From the NCBI GenBank assembly GCA_947471745.1, contig CANJKZ010000774.1:3144001-3208000 (forward strand): a stretch of 64,000 nt of DNA, in the 5' to 3' direction. Below the pieces are notes generated by a model, which made no database searches, was not told where the DNA came from, and was given only the letters and a program-made list of their open reading frames with translations. The position numbers and the translations under genes were made by a program. This document shows, one piece after another, positions 21,471-31,776 of this stretch; position 1 is the stretch's first letter; each line of letters starts with the position of its first letter. The stretch is from Closterium sp. Naga37s-1 (Eukaryota; Streptophyta; Zygnematophyceae; Desmidiales; Closteriaceae).

Positions 21471-24400
21471 TTATGAGGCGTCTGTGGTTGGCTGTTTCTT
21501 GAAAGGGTTTGCCTCTTGGTCCATAACCGAAAGAGCGTATTGCACCTGCCACAGGGGATTGTGTTGGTGGGATGGGCATTGCAAGAGTTGAACTTCACAC
21601 AAAGAGGAACGGTGAAAGCAGTGAATGGCCTAGGGGATGGATGGGAGTGGCAATGGGGACCCATGGGTTGAATGTGGTTAAGATGATTTTTGAAAGGGTT
21701 TCCCTTGTGATGAACTGAGAGCTTATTGCACCTGTCACAGAGGATTGGGGGATGAATGCTTCATTCAAGAGTTGAACCTCCTTGAGAAGATGAAACCAGA
21801 GTTGAGACCAGCAGGGGTTAGGTGAGCAGAGTTGAGACTTGAAAAACGGAGAGAAAATGGGCGAAGAAAACTTTCTCCAAGCCCGCCTGTGAATTCTCCT
21901 GTTTGAAAACCCCGCCAAGGAAGAACGGAATTCCAGGTTGGGGATATGGTAAGAAAACTACCTGTATGTGGCGGTGGGCAGATAGCCTCCCAATGGCAAC
22001 ACTGGAGCTGCTTTTAGAAAGGATCACAGAGGAAACTCAGGCACACCTGTACAGTCTCGCGCTCAAGGAACCCCTCGATAGCAGAACGAAACGCAGGGTC
22101 GGGTTTTGAGTCGACTAAAAATCGACTCATCTCAGGCATACCTGTACAGTCTCCCGTTCGAGGAACCCCGCGATAGCAGAGAGAAATGCAGGGTCAGGGA
22201 TGCGGTGCGCGCTGTAAGAGGCGGTGGGCAGATAGCCTCACAATGGTAGTATAGAATAGAAGCTGCATCTAGGAGTTCTTGAGAGCTATCTAAGCACACC
22301 TGTACAGTCTCGCGTTCGAGAAACCCAGCGATGGCAGAGCGGAATGCAGGGTCAGGGATGTGGTGGGCGCTGTAGGTGGCGGTGGGCAGATAGCCTCGTG
22401 GCAGCTTGTGCTCGCCCTGCGCCCCCGCCTCCACTCGTGCCAGACCTGCTTCTATGGCCGCCTCTATTGCCTGAGCGGAGGAGGAAGGCGGGTGTGGGAC
22501 AAGTGGGTTAGAGTTGAGGGGGCGAGGGTGGGGGAGAACTTGGCCAAGCGGAGAATTGTGCCCCGCCTCCACTCGTGCCAGACCTGCTTCTATGGCCGCC
22601 TCTATTGCCTGAGGGATGGAGGGAAGGGAAGATGGAGGAGGGGAATGGGAGTGTGGGAGGGAGAGTGGGTAAGGGGAGAGCAGCTTGTGCTCGCCCTGTG
22701 CCCCAGCCTCCACCAGCGCCAACCCTGCTTATATTGCCTGGTAGAGTGAGGGCAGGGGAGGTGGAATGGGGGAATGGGAGTGGGGGAGAGTGGGTAAGGG
22801 GGTAGCAGCTTGTACGTCCCTTGCGCCCCGGCCTTGCCCCCCCACCAGGTTCAGTGCACCCCCCACCATGCGCATTCTACTCCATTTTCGACTCACACAC
22901 CTGGTAGTAGCAGCACACACACCTGATAATAGCACGCTTCAAAGTGCAGGAACGGGTAGTGCGTGCCAGGCAGAGCCCCCCAGTTGCGCCCAAACACGGC
23001 CTCGCCCCCCACCAGGTTCAGCGCACCTCCCACCATGCGCCCTATCTCATCCTCCGCCACCACCAGCAGCACCTTCTCTCCCAGCCGCTCCCCCAGGAGA
23101 TGGAAGAACTCGCGAGTCAAATAGGTCTGCCCCCACCTGGTTGGGGTAGGGGGGACAATGGGAATGGTATAAGCCCCCCCAAGCGCTCTGTGCCGTCCCC
23201 CGTCACCACCAGCAGCACTTTCTCTCCCAGTCGCTCCCCCAACAGGTGGAAGAACTCGCGAGTGAGGTACGTCTGCCCCCACCTGGTGGGGGGAGGGGTG
23301 GTGCGGATGGGGAAAGGGAAGCAATGGGAATGGGAGGAGCCCCCTCTTGTTCTCTCGCTGCTACCACCAGCAGCTCCTGCTCACCCAGCGGCCTCGCCAG
23401 CAGGTGGAAGAGGTTGCGAGTGAGGTAGGTCTGCCCCCACCTGGTTGGGAGGGGTGTAGTGTGGTGGTTGGGAGGGACAGGTGGATGGAGAGAGGGAGTA
23501 AGAGCAAATAGAGGGAGCCCCTTACTCCCCTACCATGCGCCCTGTGCCATCCTCTGCCACCACCAGCAGCACCTTTTCTCCCAGGCGCTCCCCCAGCAGA
23601 TGGAAGAACTCTCGCGTGAGGTATGTCTGCCCCCACCTGGGGAGAGCATAGAAAAAGGTTGGATGGGGGAAATGGAGACGATTGAGGGAGGCGGATTAGG
23701 GAAGAATGAGGAGGCCTGTACGCCCATCCAGTCAATCCCTCGTTCCACTCCTTGGACACATTTGAGTAATGAGTTGGAAACTCTAAGTCCGCCTTCAGGC
23801 TGCCTTCAGGCTGCCTTCAGGCAGACCTAAACTCAAAGTCCGCCTTCAGGCTGCAATGAGCTGCCTACAGGAGTCTTTCTTTTTTGGTTCTTGGTCTAGA
23901 TTTATCAACTCACTCGTTCGACTCGACTCGACCTGCCTGAAAACACTCACTTTCGGTTGGTGGTGTTGCAGTAGAATTGGAAGAAGCTGTTCCAGTGGTG
24001 TGCCTGCAAGGGTATAGACAGAACGAAAGTGGGCGGGGAGGAGATGAGTGAGGAGAGTGAGATGGGGGTGAAGGTTGCTATGGGACGACTTTTGAGGCGC
24101 CCCAAAAGTTGGGGGAAGAGGAGATGCGTGAGGAGAGAGAGGGAAGGGGGTGAAAGTTGCTATGGAAGGACTATTGGTGTGTCTTCAAGAAATCAGATGA
24201 AGCGTGAGAGCTTTATGAGTAGGGGGGGAGGTGAAGGGGGGTGAGGGAGGAGAGTCGGGTCGAGGGAGGAGAGGGAAAGAGCAGAGAGAAGGAAGAGAAA
24301 GCAAGAGAGGAAGTGGATGAGATCATGAGAGGAGGACAAAATGTGTTTATTGTCTCTGCTGTCTGCATGTTATTTTTGAGACGTCTCAAAAATAAGATCA

Positions 24401-27400
24401 TGAGAGGAGAGTGTTTATTGTCTCTGCTGTCTGCATCCATCCACACATTCATGAAGAATGAAGAATCAATGCATGAAAATCCGTAGAGTGTAGTGAACGT
24501 TCTTTTTTACACTCAATATTCTCCCCTCAACATGATGTCCTCTCGCCTCACCTTTACACCATATCACCTCACCTTGACGCCATCTCACCTCACCTCGACG
24601 CCATATCACCTCACCTTGACGCCATCTCACCTCACCTCGACGCCATATCACCTCACCTTGACGCCATCTCACCTCACCTCGACGCCATATCACCTCACCT
24701 TGACGCCATATCACCTCACCTTGACGCCATATCACCTCACCTTGACGCCATATCACCTCACCTTGATGTCATCGCCTCTCAGCCGCAGCAGTTTCAAGCC
24801 CTGCGCCGCTACCTGTGATCAGAAAGGGAAGGAGAGGGGTGGCACACGGCAGATTCTTAAGTCAGCTCAAAAATAGTTTCAAGCCCTGCGCCGCTACCTG
24901 TGATCAGAAAGGGAAGGAGAGGGGTGGCACACGGCAGATTCTTAAGTCAGCTCAAAAATAGTTTCAAGCCCTGCGCCGCTACCTGTGATCAGAAAGGGAA
25001 GGAGAGGGGTGGCACACGGCAGATTCTTAAGTCAGCTCAAAAATAGTTTCAAGCCCTGCGCCGCTACCTGTCATCAGAAAGGGAAGGAGAGGGGTGGCAC
25101 ACAGCAGATTCTAAGTCAGCTCAAAAATAGTTTCAAGCCCTGCGCCGCTACCTGTGATCAGAAAGGGAAGGAGAGGGGTGGCACACAGCAGATTCTTAAG
25201 TCAGCTCAAAAATAGTTTCAAGCCCTGCGCCGCTACCTGTGATCAGAAAGCGGGAGGAGGGGCAAAGGAAAAACCTGTCCTTCAAGAGTTGTGCAACAAC
25301 AACTAGAATTTTTATCATTTAATATTCTGAATGTCAGAATTAGAGCATTCTTCCCTGATATCAGGATAAGTTGAAAGTGGTGGTAGCTGGAATTCAGGAA
25401 CGGAACCGAGAAAAGAGCCGTAGCTAGCCACGTTATTGCAATTTTGTCAAGGTGAAATGGAACGATGAGTGATGGCGTCAACTGGTTGCTTTCATGTGGT
25501 GTGATGAGATGTGCCACATGGCATGGCATGGCATGAGATGTGCCGTATGGCATGGCATGGCATGAGATGTGCCGTATGGCATGGCATGGCATGAGATGTG
25601 CTGTATGGCATGGCATGGCATGATGAGATGTGCCGTATGGCATGGCATGGCATGGCATGGAATGGAATGGCATGGCACAGCATGGCATGGCACGGCATGG
25701 TCAAGACAGCACCTTCTTCCGCTCCTGTCGAATGGTCTTGCGCTTGGACTGCTTCAAATCCATAAGAAAATCGTTGAAGCTGGTGTTGCAAGTGGTGCAG
25801 ATGGTTGGAAACAAGCAGGCACGCAAAAACGGGGGACAGAGGGGTGGGACGGAGAGGAAAGGGAGAGAGCGGGGGTGGGAGGTAGAGGAAGGGGAGAGAG
25901 CGGGGGTGGGCTGAGGGTTGTATGGGTCCACTCCAAAGGCGTATTGCACCTTGACAGCTGCAAAAGACATCCGTTAAGAATCCGATGAAGCTGACTGGCG
26001 TAAGTGAAAGGCCGCTAAGAGAAAGCATGTAAAGTCAGAAGCCCTTGCTTCTCCAAACCAGTGCATGAAGCCCCATGCCATGCGAGGGAGGTTTCATATG
26101 CCATACCCAATGCCTACGCTCCATATGCCATACCCATCTTCCATATTCCTGGTTGCTCCAGCGCTACTGCACGCCCCACCTGCCATAGCCCCCCTCCCCA
26201 CCTGCCACACCCCATGCCTCTGCCCTCACCTGCCATAGCCGCGGTTGCTCCAGTGGTACTGCATGCCCATGCGGTGCAGGAAGCCATTATAAGAACTTAG
26301 GTACCGCCACAACCCATGCCTACCTGCCACCCCTACAGTTGAAGCCTCTCCACCCACCTGCCATAGCCCTCCCACCCACCTGCCATAGCCCTCCCACCCA
26401 CCTGCCATAGCCCTCCCACCCACCTGCCATAGCCCTCCCACCCACCTGCCATAGCCCTCCCACCCACCTGCCATAGCCCTCCCACCCACCTGCCATAGCT
26501 CTCCCACCCACCTGCCATAGCCCTCCCACCCACCTGCCATAGCCCTCCCACCCACCTGCCATAGCCACGGTTGCTCCAGTTGTACTGCATGCCCATGCGG
26601 TGCAGAAAGCCATACAGTTCATTCCTGCCACACTTCACACCCACACCTTATGCCTACCCACCCATGCATGCATGCTGCTGTGCTCACCTGCCATAGCCCC
26701 CCTCCCCGCCTGCCACACCCCATGCCTCTGCCCTCACCTGCCATAGCCACGGTTGCTCCAGTGGTACTGCATGCCCATGCGCTGCAGAAAGCCATGATGG
26801 GGATTGAGGAGGCGCCATGCACCCCACCCGTATTGTTGCATTCCCCACCTGCCTGCCCAACCATGCATGCCTCTCACCCACCTGCCATAGCCGTGGTTGC
26901 TCCAGTGATACTACATGCCCATGCACTGCAGGAAGCCATGGCGCACCATGAAACACTACACACCCTGCACCTGCCATATCCCATGCCTTGCTCATCCCCC
27001 ACCTGCAATCACCCCCCTTCCCACCCACCTGCCATAGCCGCGGTTGCTCCAGTGGTACTGCATGCCCATGCGCTGCAGGAAGCCATGCAGACTCACACCA
27101 CAAAATTCTCACACATTTTTCACACATTTTTCACACATTTCCCACACATTTCTCACACATTTTTTCACACATTTTTCACACTTTCACACAATTCTCACCT
27201 GCCATAGCCCCTGTTACTCCAGTGGTACTGCATGCCCATGCGCTGCAGGAAGCCATGCAGACTCACACCACAAAATTCTCACACATTTTTCACACATTTT
27301 TCACACATTTCCCACACATTTCTCACACATTTTTTCACACACTTTTCACACTTTCACACAATTCTCACCTGCCATAGCCCCTGTTGCTCCAGTGGTACTG

Positions 27401-29817
27401 CATGCCCATACGCTGCAGGAAGCCATGGCGTGCCATGACCTGCCAGTCGTCCTTGCATGGGAATGTCACATGCACCGATGACACCCCGTACTGTGCGGTG
27501 TGGGAGGGGGCAGGGGAGTGGAATGGTGGTGGGGGGTTGGGGTGGTGGTGAGGGCCGGAATAAACACCAAACAGCCATGCCATCCATGCCAGCCCATGTT
27601 ATGCCCCACCAGGCCAGGTCCCAGGAGCACCATGACCAGCCATAAGCACCCTTCTCATCCCCCTTTCTCATTCCCCTCCCCCCCCCCTCCCCTCTCACCT
27701 CGTCCGCCACTTGCTTCATGGCCTGGCACAGCCCCGACAGCACAGCCTCGCGGTCAGGTCCGTCCCGAACCAGCAGGCGAGGTCCGGTAGCGGGTGTGAA
27801 CGGCACGCAGGACTGCAGCTTCGGGTAGTACGAGCCTCCCGCCCTCATGAACGCATTCGCCCAGGAGTGGTCAAACACGTACTCTCCGTAGGAGTGGCTG
27901 TGGGGATGAGGGGGGACAAGAAAAGGGGGGGTTGTATATTCAAGCAAAGGCACACAGCATTTGGGCTCATACGAGCCTCCCGCTTGCATGAACGCATTGG
28001 CCCACGAGTGGTCAAACACATACTCTCTCTAGGAGTGGCTGTGGGAAAGAGGAGGGAAGGGAGAAAAGGAAGTGGCGTTTATGATTCCAATGAAAGCCGC
28101 ACAGATTTTCGGGTAGTACGAGTCGCCTGCCCTCATGGATGCGTTGGCCCGCGAATGGTCAAACGCCCTCTAATTCACATTCACATGTATATTACTGCTT
28201 TTTCTATGCGATGCACCTTTCCATAGCCCAGAGCTATAATAAAACAAGTGGCAACCACCCCTCCTTCCAACACCAACCTTGGATAACTTGAGTCACACCC
28301 TCAAATAACCACAAACACACATACCGCTTTAAATGAAAGGGCAGCACGCGAACTACCCTCTCCTCGCTGTTCCGGGCAACGAGGTGCTGTGGTAACCACC
28401 CCTCCTCGCGGCACCACCCAAACATAACCACAATTACACGTACCCTTTCAAATACAGGGGTAACACCCCAACCACCCTCTCCTCGGCATCTCTCGCCACG
28501 AGGTGCCGTGGCTACCGCCCCTCCTCGCGGCAGGCGCTTCTGCTCTCCTCCAGGCACTGCAGGAACGCGTGTGAAACAAACGGATTGTGCTTCTCCACGC
28601 CGTCCCTCACCACCACCAGTTGCTGCTCCAGCTGCTGCTGCTGTTGGGGTAACCAGCCCTCCTCTCAGCCCCAATCCCAACATTCTAAGACACACCCTTA
28701 CCCTTACATGAACACACACGTACACTTACCCTTTTAAGTACAGGGGCAACACCCCAACCACCCTCTCCTCGTCGTCTCTCGCGACGAGGTGCTGTGGTAA
28801 CCACCCCTCCTCGCGACACGCGCTTCTGCTCTCCTCCAGGCACTGCAGGAACGCGTGTGACACAAACGGGTTGTGCTTCTCCGTGCCGCCCGCCGCGTCC
28901 AGCGCACAGGCGTCCCAGTCAGCAGCAGGGATTGAGGCGATGGAGGAGGAAACTGTGACTGTAAGGGCCGTCGCTGTAACGGGGGGTTCCTGTGCACGTG
29001 GCAACGGGGACAGAAAGTGAAGGGCGGATGGAGTGGATGGGGCGAATGGGGTTCAACACTCGACAGTCAACAGTCAACACTCCACAAGCGCACAGGCGTC
29101 ACAGTCAGCCACAGGTATGGAGGGGATGGAGGAGGACACTGTGACTGTAAGAAGTGTTGCTGTAGCGGGGGCAGGGGGAGGCGGTGGGGGTGGTCCCGCA
29201 CACGTGGCAGCGGGATCAAAGAAACAGAAGAGAAGGGTGGACAGAGTCAAGAGACTTCTATAAACACATGCACTCACTGCACGCATCAATTCTGAGACGA
29301 AAATGCACAATTTTCACATCTGCGTCGGCGTCTCATTGCAATTCACACTCACCCCTGCACGCAGCCCGCTTCTCTCTGTCTCCTCTGCTGCCGCCGACCC
29401 TGCACCCCCAACCAATGCGCTCCTAATGCGCTGCGCCTTGTCGCCCTGCTGCTGCTTCTCCTGCTCCTGCTGCCAGGGCCAAAGCGCGGCTAATACGGGG
29501 ATGCGACAAGAACGGATTCGACTGCGGCTGTGATTAGAACGAAGGTGACTGTAAGACGGTGATTTTGCGACTTGATTTTGGCCGCCGCCGACGGGGACGC
29601 CGAAAAGCGGTACCGCCCGCAGCGGCAGCAGCGACGAATGCGGTGCAGCTTGGATTGGTCGAGTCGATCTCCGCCGTGCGTGAACCGACACGCCGCATCG
29701 CGGTTGATGCTCGCGAAACGCTTCGGTAACTTCGCCAGCAACGAGTTTACCGTGTATCCACGTGAGCGAACCCGCGCTGAGCGCCTGATTGGAAGCGACG
29801 AGAGTCGCAGCGCTCAT
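21471..29817 (-). CDS. DUF482 (PF04339) FemAB/GNAT-like acyltransferase, ten exons
   Basis: I reconstruct ten exons on the minus strand: 29353-29817, 28730-28989, 27699-27897, 27369-27490, 25713-25779, 24762-24812, 23951-24003, 22923-23136, 22300-22470, 21471-21545. All have GT..AG borders and matching phases, giving 558 residues. Family blocks appear in order: NPFVSHAFL, GWLPQHLVARD, GEYVFDHSWANAF, FTPATGPRLLVR, HVTFPC, QYHWSNRGYG, FNDFL, KRKTIRQERKK, HHWNSFF, WGQTYLTREFFHLLGE, GGALNLVGG, GRNWGA, FLHFEACYYQ, RVEAGAQGEHK, RGYLPTATYSAH, ANPFKK. In bacteria and plants this GNAT-fold family is often labelled a peptidoglycan-like N-acyltransferase. Its substrate is unknown to me. The first 155 residues are Ser/Arg-rich and could be an organelle transit peptide. 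Every intron holds copies of flanking exon ends. The first exon and start are the least certain. Confidence 0.82.
21660..21740 (-). pseudogene. Degenerate second copy of the DUF482 terminal exon
   Basis: The minus strand reads gacag then GTGCAATAAGC and later GGGAAACCCTTTCAAAAA. This parallels the true terminal exon (GTGCAATACGC ... GCAAACCCTTTCAAGAAA, 21471-21545) including its acceptor. An early stop makes it non-coding. It lies in the last intron. Confidence 0.75.
21950..22250 (-). repeat. Partial copies of exon 9 in the last intron, with palindrome P3
   Basis: Three decayed copies of the exon-9 end (PDPAF-SAI-GFLERETVQ followed by the donor gtgtgc or gtatgc) lie at about 21960-22000, 22036-22103 and 22133-22232. 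The last two are separated by a palindrome core ttttgagtcgactaaaa at 22104-22120. Confidence 0.85.
22540..22860 (-). repeat. Partial copies of exon 9 start in intron 8
   Basis: Segments coding AIEAAIEAGLARVEAG (about 22560-22612), AGLALVEAGAQGEHKL (about 22680-22735) and a GAQG-YKL relic (about 22800-22830) precede the active exon 9 at 22300-22470. The last is fused to a partial copy of exon 8 (RMVGGALNLVGG, 22830-22870). Confidence 0.8.
23160..23640 (-). repeat. Three extra copies of exon 8 start in intron 7
   Basis: The block cag then GTGGGGGCAGAC-TACCTCAC-CGC (WGQTYLTR) plus about 70 nt of exon recurs at about 23175-23285, 23355-23445 and 23535-23640. Each copy keeps its acceptor. The full-length exon is 22923-23136, the copy farthest downstream. 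Confidence 0.85.
24035..24165. repeat. Palindrome-bridged duplication P4
   Basis: Two copies of about 50 bp (gaggagatg-gtgaggagag ... gggggtgaa-gttgctatgg) at about 24039-24085 and 24114-24163 flank the 22-bp palindrome 24088-24109, core GAGGCGCCCC. Ten of its eleven base pairs match. Confidence 0.9.
24320..24440. repeat. Palindrome-bridged duplication P5
   Basis: Two copies of gatcatgagagga ... tttattgtctctgctgtctg (about 24322-24369 and 24396-24437) flank the perfect 26-bp palindrome 24370-24395, core GAGACGTCTC. It lies in intron 6 of the DUF482 gene. Confidence 0.92.
24540..24775 (-). repeat. Tandem array of the exon 6 splice donor
   Basis: About eleven units of 21 bp repeat the border of exon 6 (ATCAAG then gtgaggtgatat) as GCGTCAAG-gtgaggtgata on the minus strand. 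Each unit contains a usable-looking GT donor. The true exon end is at 24762. Confidence 0.88.
24790..25250 (-). repeat. 85-bp tandem array of the exon 6 splice acceptor
   Basis: Six copies (starts near 24791, 24876, 24961, 25046, 25130, 25215) contain intron end, acceptor cag and the first 23 nt of exon 6 (GTAGCGGCGCAGGGCTTGAA). Extra copies end at a degenerate palindrome (TTTTTGAGCTGACTTAAGAA on the minus strand). Only the left-most copy continues into full exon 6. Confidence 0.93.
25500..25705. repeat. CATGG-type pentamer repeats in intron 5
   Basis: Units of about 41 bp built from gatgtgccgtatggcatggcat repeat about five times and run into simple (ggcat)n. Short Met/Ala/Cys/His frames here are repeat shadows. 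Confidence 0.9.
26220..27270 (-). repeat. Six partial copies of the exon 4 end in intron 4
   Basis: The segment coding HGFLQRMGMQYHWSNRGYG plus donor recurs near 26230-26290, 26565-26620, 26735-26800, 26885-26945, 27025-27090 and 27195-27265, downstream of the full exon 4 (27369-27490). The right-most copies are in exact 170-bp register and carry cacacattttt-type filler. Confidence 0.92.
26345..26570 (-). repeat. Tandem array of the exon 4 splice donor
   Basis: About ten units of 22 bp read GGCTATGGCAG-gtgggtgggag on the minus strand, that is the last 11 nt of exon 4 and the first 11 nt of its intron. It parallels the exon 6 donor array. Confidence 0.9.
27940..28175 (-). repeat. Two partial copies of exon 3 in intron 2
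   Basis: FDHSWANAFMQAGGSYEPK (about 27950-28033, with acceptor and a stop) and FDHSRANASMRAGDSYYPK (about 28085-28172) copy the start of exon 3 (27699-27897). Confidence 0.88.
28250..28625 (-). repeat. Partial copies of exon 2 end in intron 2
   Basis: Three decreasing copies of exon 2 lie downstream of it: 28441-28616 (HNPFVSHAFLQCLEESRSAC, then an in-frame stop, then EERVVGVLPLYLK), 28327-28412 (EEGWLPQHLVARNSEERVV) and a short 28255-28275. The full exon is 28730-28989. Confidence 0.88.
29075..29205 (-). repeat. Partial copy of exon 2 start in intron 1
   Basis: The minus strand reads TVTVSSSIPSIPVADCDACAL, matching the start of exon 2 (TVTVSSSIASIPAADWDACAL), then breaks off into a short cagtcaacactc repeat. 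Confidence 0.85.
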
Positions 29818-31776
29818 GGCGAGAGGCGACTCGACGAGTAAATAGTGCCGGAAATCCCGAATTTAAGCTTCTTGTCGAATGCTGTCGAATGCCGACTGCG
29901 ACACAAAGAGATTAACCTCAACCGTTTGAGAATTCTGATAAGATAACGACCCCTCAAAATGTCGCAGAACCCATGCTGGAATCGGATCCGCGAGACCGAT
30001 GTTCTCAGCCGCAAACGGGGGGGAGCAGCGTCGAGAACAGTCGAAGCTGGGAAAGGGTAGATTCCTTTCCGAGAGTGACAAGGAATAAAGCGCAGCGAAG
30101 AACGACGCAAGCTGAATTGTACCCCGAATACTACTAAATTCGCGTACGAGAAGTTGATGCCACGTATCCTATGCGGGAGTCACTAGCAACAATTTGGGAG
30201 CTATGTGCTGTCAGAGTGAGAAACGCCCGAGGCTTGAAAGTCAGACGAGGAGGAATCAGGGGGGAACATTTCATGCGTCTTATGGATAAGGCGCGTACCC
30301 ATTAGCGAACTCTACCTGCTTTCCGAGAATTCGTCATTGAGATCCTTATCACTTGCTGTACAGTTTACTTAATGCGACCATGAAACAGGAAGCGAAATCT
30401 GGAGGGGCCTTGTTCGGATGGCCGTCAAATATCGAGGGTGGTGTCCCTAACCCGAACGCGAACCAAAAAACTCTCCGCGAACTCTCTGTTACTGGTCCGT
30501 ACGGCTCAAAATCTGGGGTTCTTGATTCACCATGTCAGCATGATGCCACGTGCTTACAAGTAACTGGATCCGGAAACTAACCACACATTCGGTAGAGGGA
30601 ACATTGTAAGGCGTGTTTAGCAGTACTGCTTGAACACCTCGTGTCGCCTGGGACTTCATGATGCTCACATATTTGCAATGACTGAAGGATTCCAATTTTC
30701 ACCCTTTTCTGTTTTCATTGTTGCACCTACCTACCATAACAGTCATTTGCTGAGTATTAAATTTCACTGATTGAAAAAACTCCACAATATGTCTAAAAAC
30801 CATATTAAATGCTGATTTTACATGTTGTTACAGGAAAAGCTGAATTTTTATTATAGAGTTGTAGGAAATTACTTATTTTTCAATGAGTTAATTAAACTAC
30901 TATTCACTGGTGCAATAACAATATGAGATTGGACAGGGTATTGATTTCATTGTTTTCTCTTGTACGATTTGTCTAAATTTATACTACTCAATAGGTGGTC
31001 TACAGTTTAGCTAAGCATCTACAATCAGAATCATGTAGCTCATATAATGCACTGATGCTTGACCCCCACATCTCACTGCAATTCAAACCGTTTGTCGGGC
31101 GTTGAGCACTAGAGAATCTTACTTTCTTGGGTGATGTCCGCGAGCTCTCGGTTTCTCAAGGGTATAGAAGATTATAGCACGTTTAGGATGCTGTAAAGGT
31201 GATCGGGGCTTGAATATATGGTCTTTAACTAAAAGAAACATGATTCTCAGCTTCAAAGCGCCGTTCATGATGCATTAAATGAAAGCTGGAATGAACCCGA
31301 CGATGCCTCTAAGAGAATACAGTTACCACGAGGTAGGTTAATTGGACGGTCTGGGTGGAACTGAAATGTCGACTGCTGATCATCAAAACATTCTTGTGAC
31401 CGCGGTCCATTCTGGCCACAAGCTGTCTGTAATCAAGCAAACCATGTCGCATCCCTAGATACCGTAAACATTACGTGTGTACCGTACCACACCATCTAAC
31501 ATCCACTAAATTGATTCATCAAAATGAAACATTCAATTGGAACGCGTCTCACCGAACTTCTCGATTGTGATTCGCTGAGGATTGCGAATTTGCGATTCGC
31601 GATGGTGGCTGACTGCGCTGAGGATGAGCAACTACGCTTCAGTCCTTTCACACCCGCCACGATCCGCCACTACAAATACACACTCCATTTTCCTTGCAAA
31701 ACCAGTCCCACACTTCGTACCTCTTGATTCACTCGATTCCAACTTTCTTCCACATTCTCTTTTCTAGCTAGTAATC
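29818..31776. other. Gene-free interval with two divergent promoters
   Basis: No convincing coding sequence is visible. The left part should contain the DUF482 promoter and 5' UTR (minus). The middle (30700-31500) is AT-rich. A TATA-like tacaaata lies at 31673-31680, about 100 nt upstream of the start at 31777. Short frames such as 30353-30580 lack support. Confidence 0.6.

Noticed and set aside
24493..24876. Plus-strand TPYHLTLTPSHL repeat protein
   Set aside because: Antisense of the exon 6 donor array.
24540..25250. CRISPR-like array of regular repeats
   Set aside because: Units are contiguous or spaced by near-identical sequence without unique spacers, in a eukaryotic intron.
25478..25693. 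Met-Pro-Cys-His-Ala repeat protein
   Set aside because: Produced by (ggcat)n repeats inside intron 5 of the DUF482 gene.
26226..26644. Gly-Trp-rich repeat proteins (GGWEGYGRWV units)
   Set aside because: They read through the exon 4 donor array. The unit is 11 nt of exon plus 11 nt of intron, not a protein repeat.
30353..30580. 75-codon plus-strand frame
   Set aside because: Short, no signal, domain or splice context in otherwise non-coding sequence.
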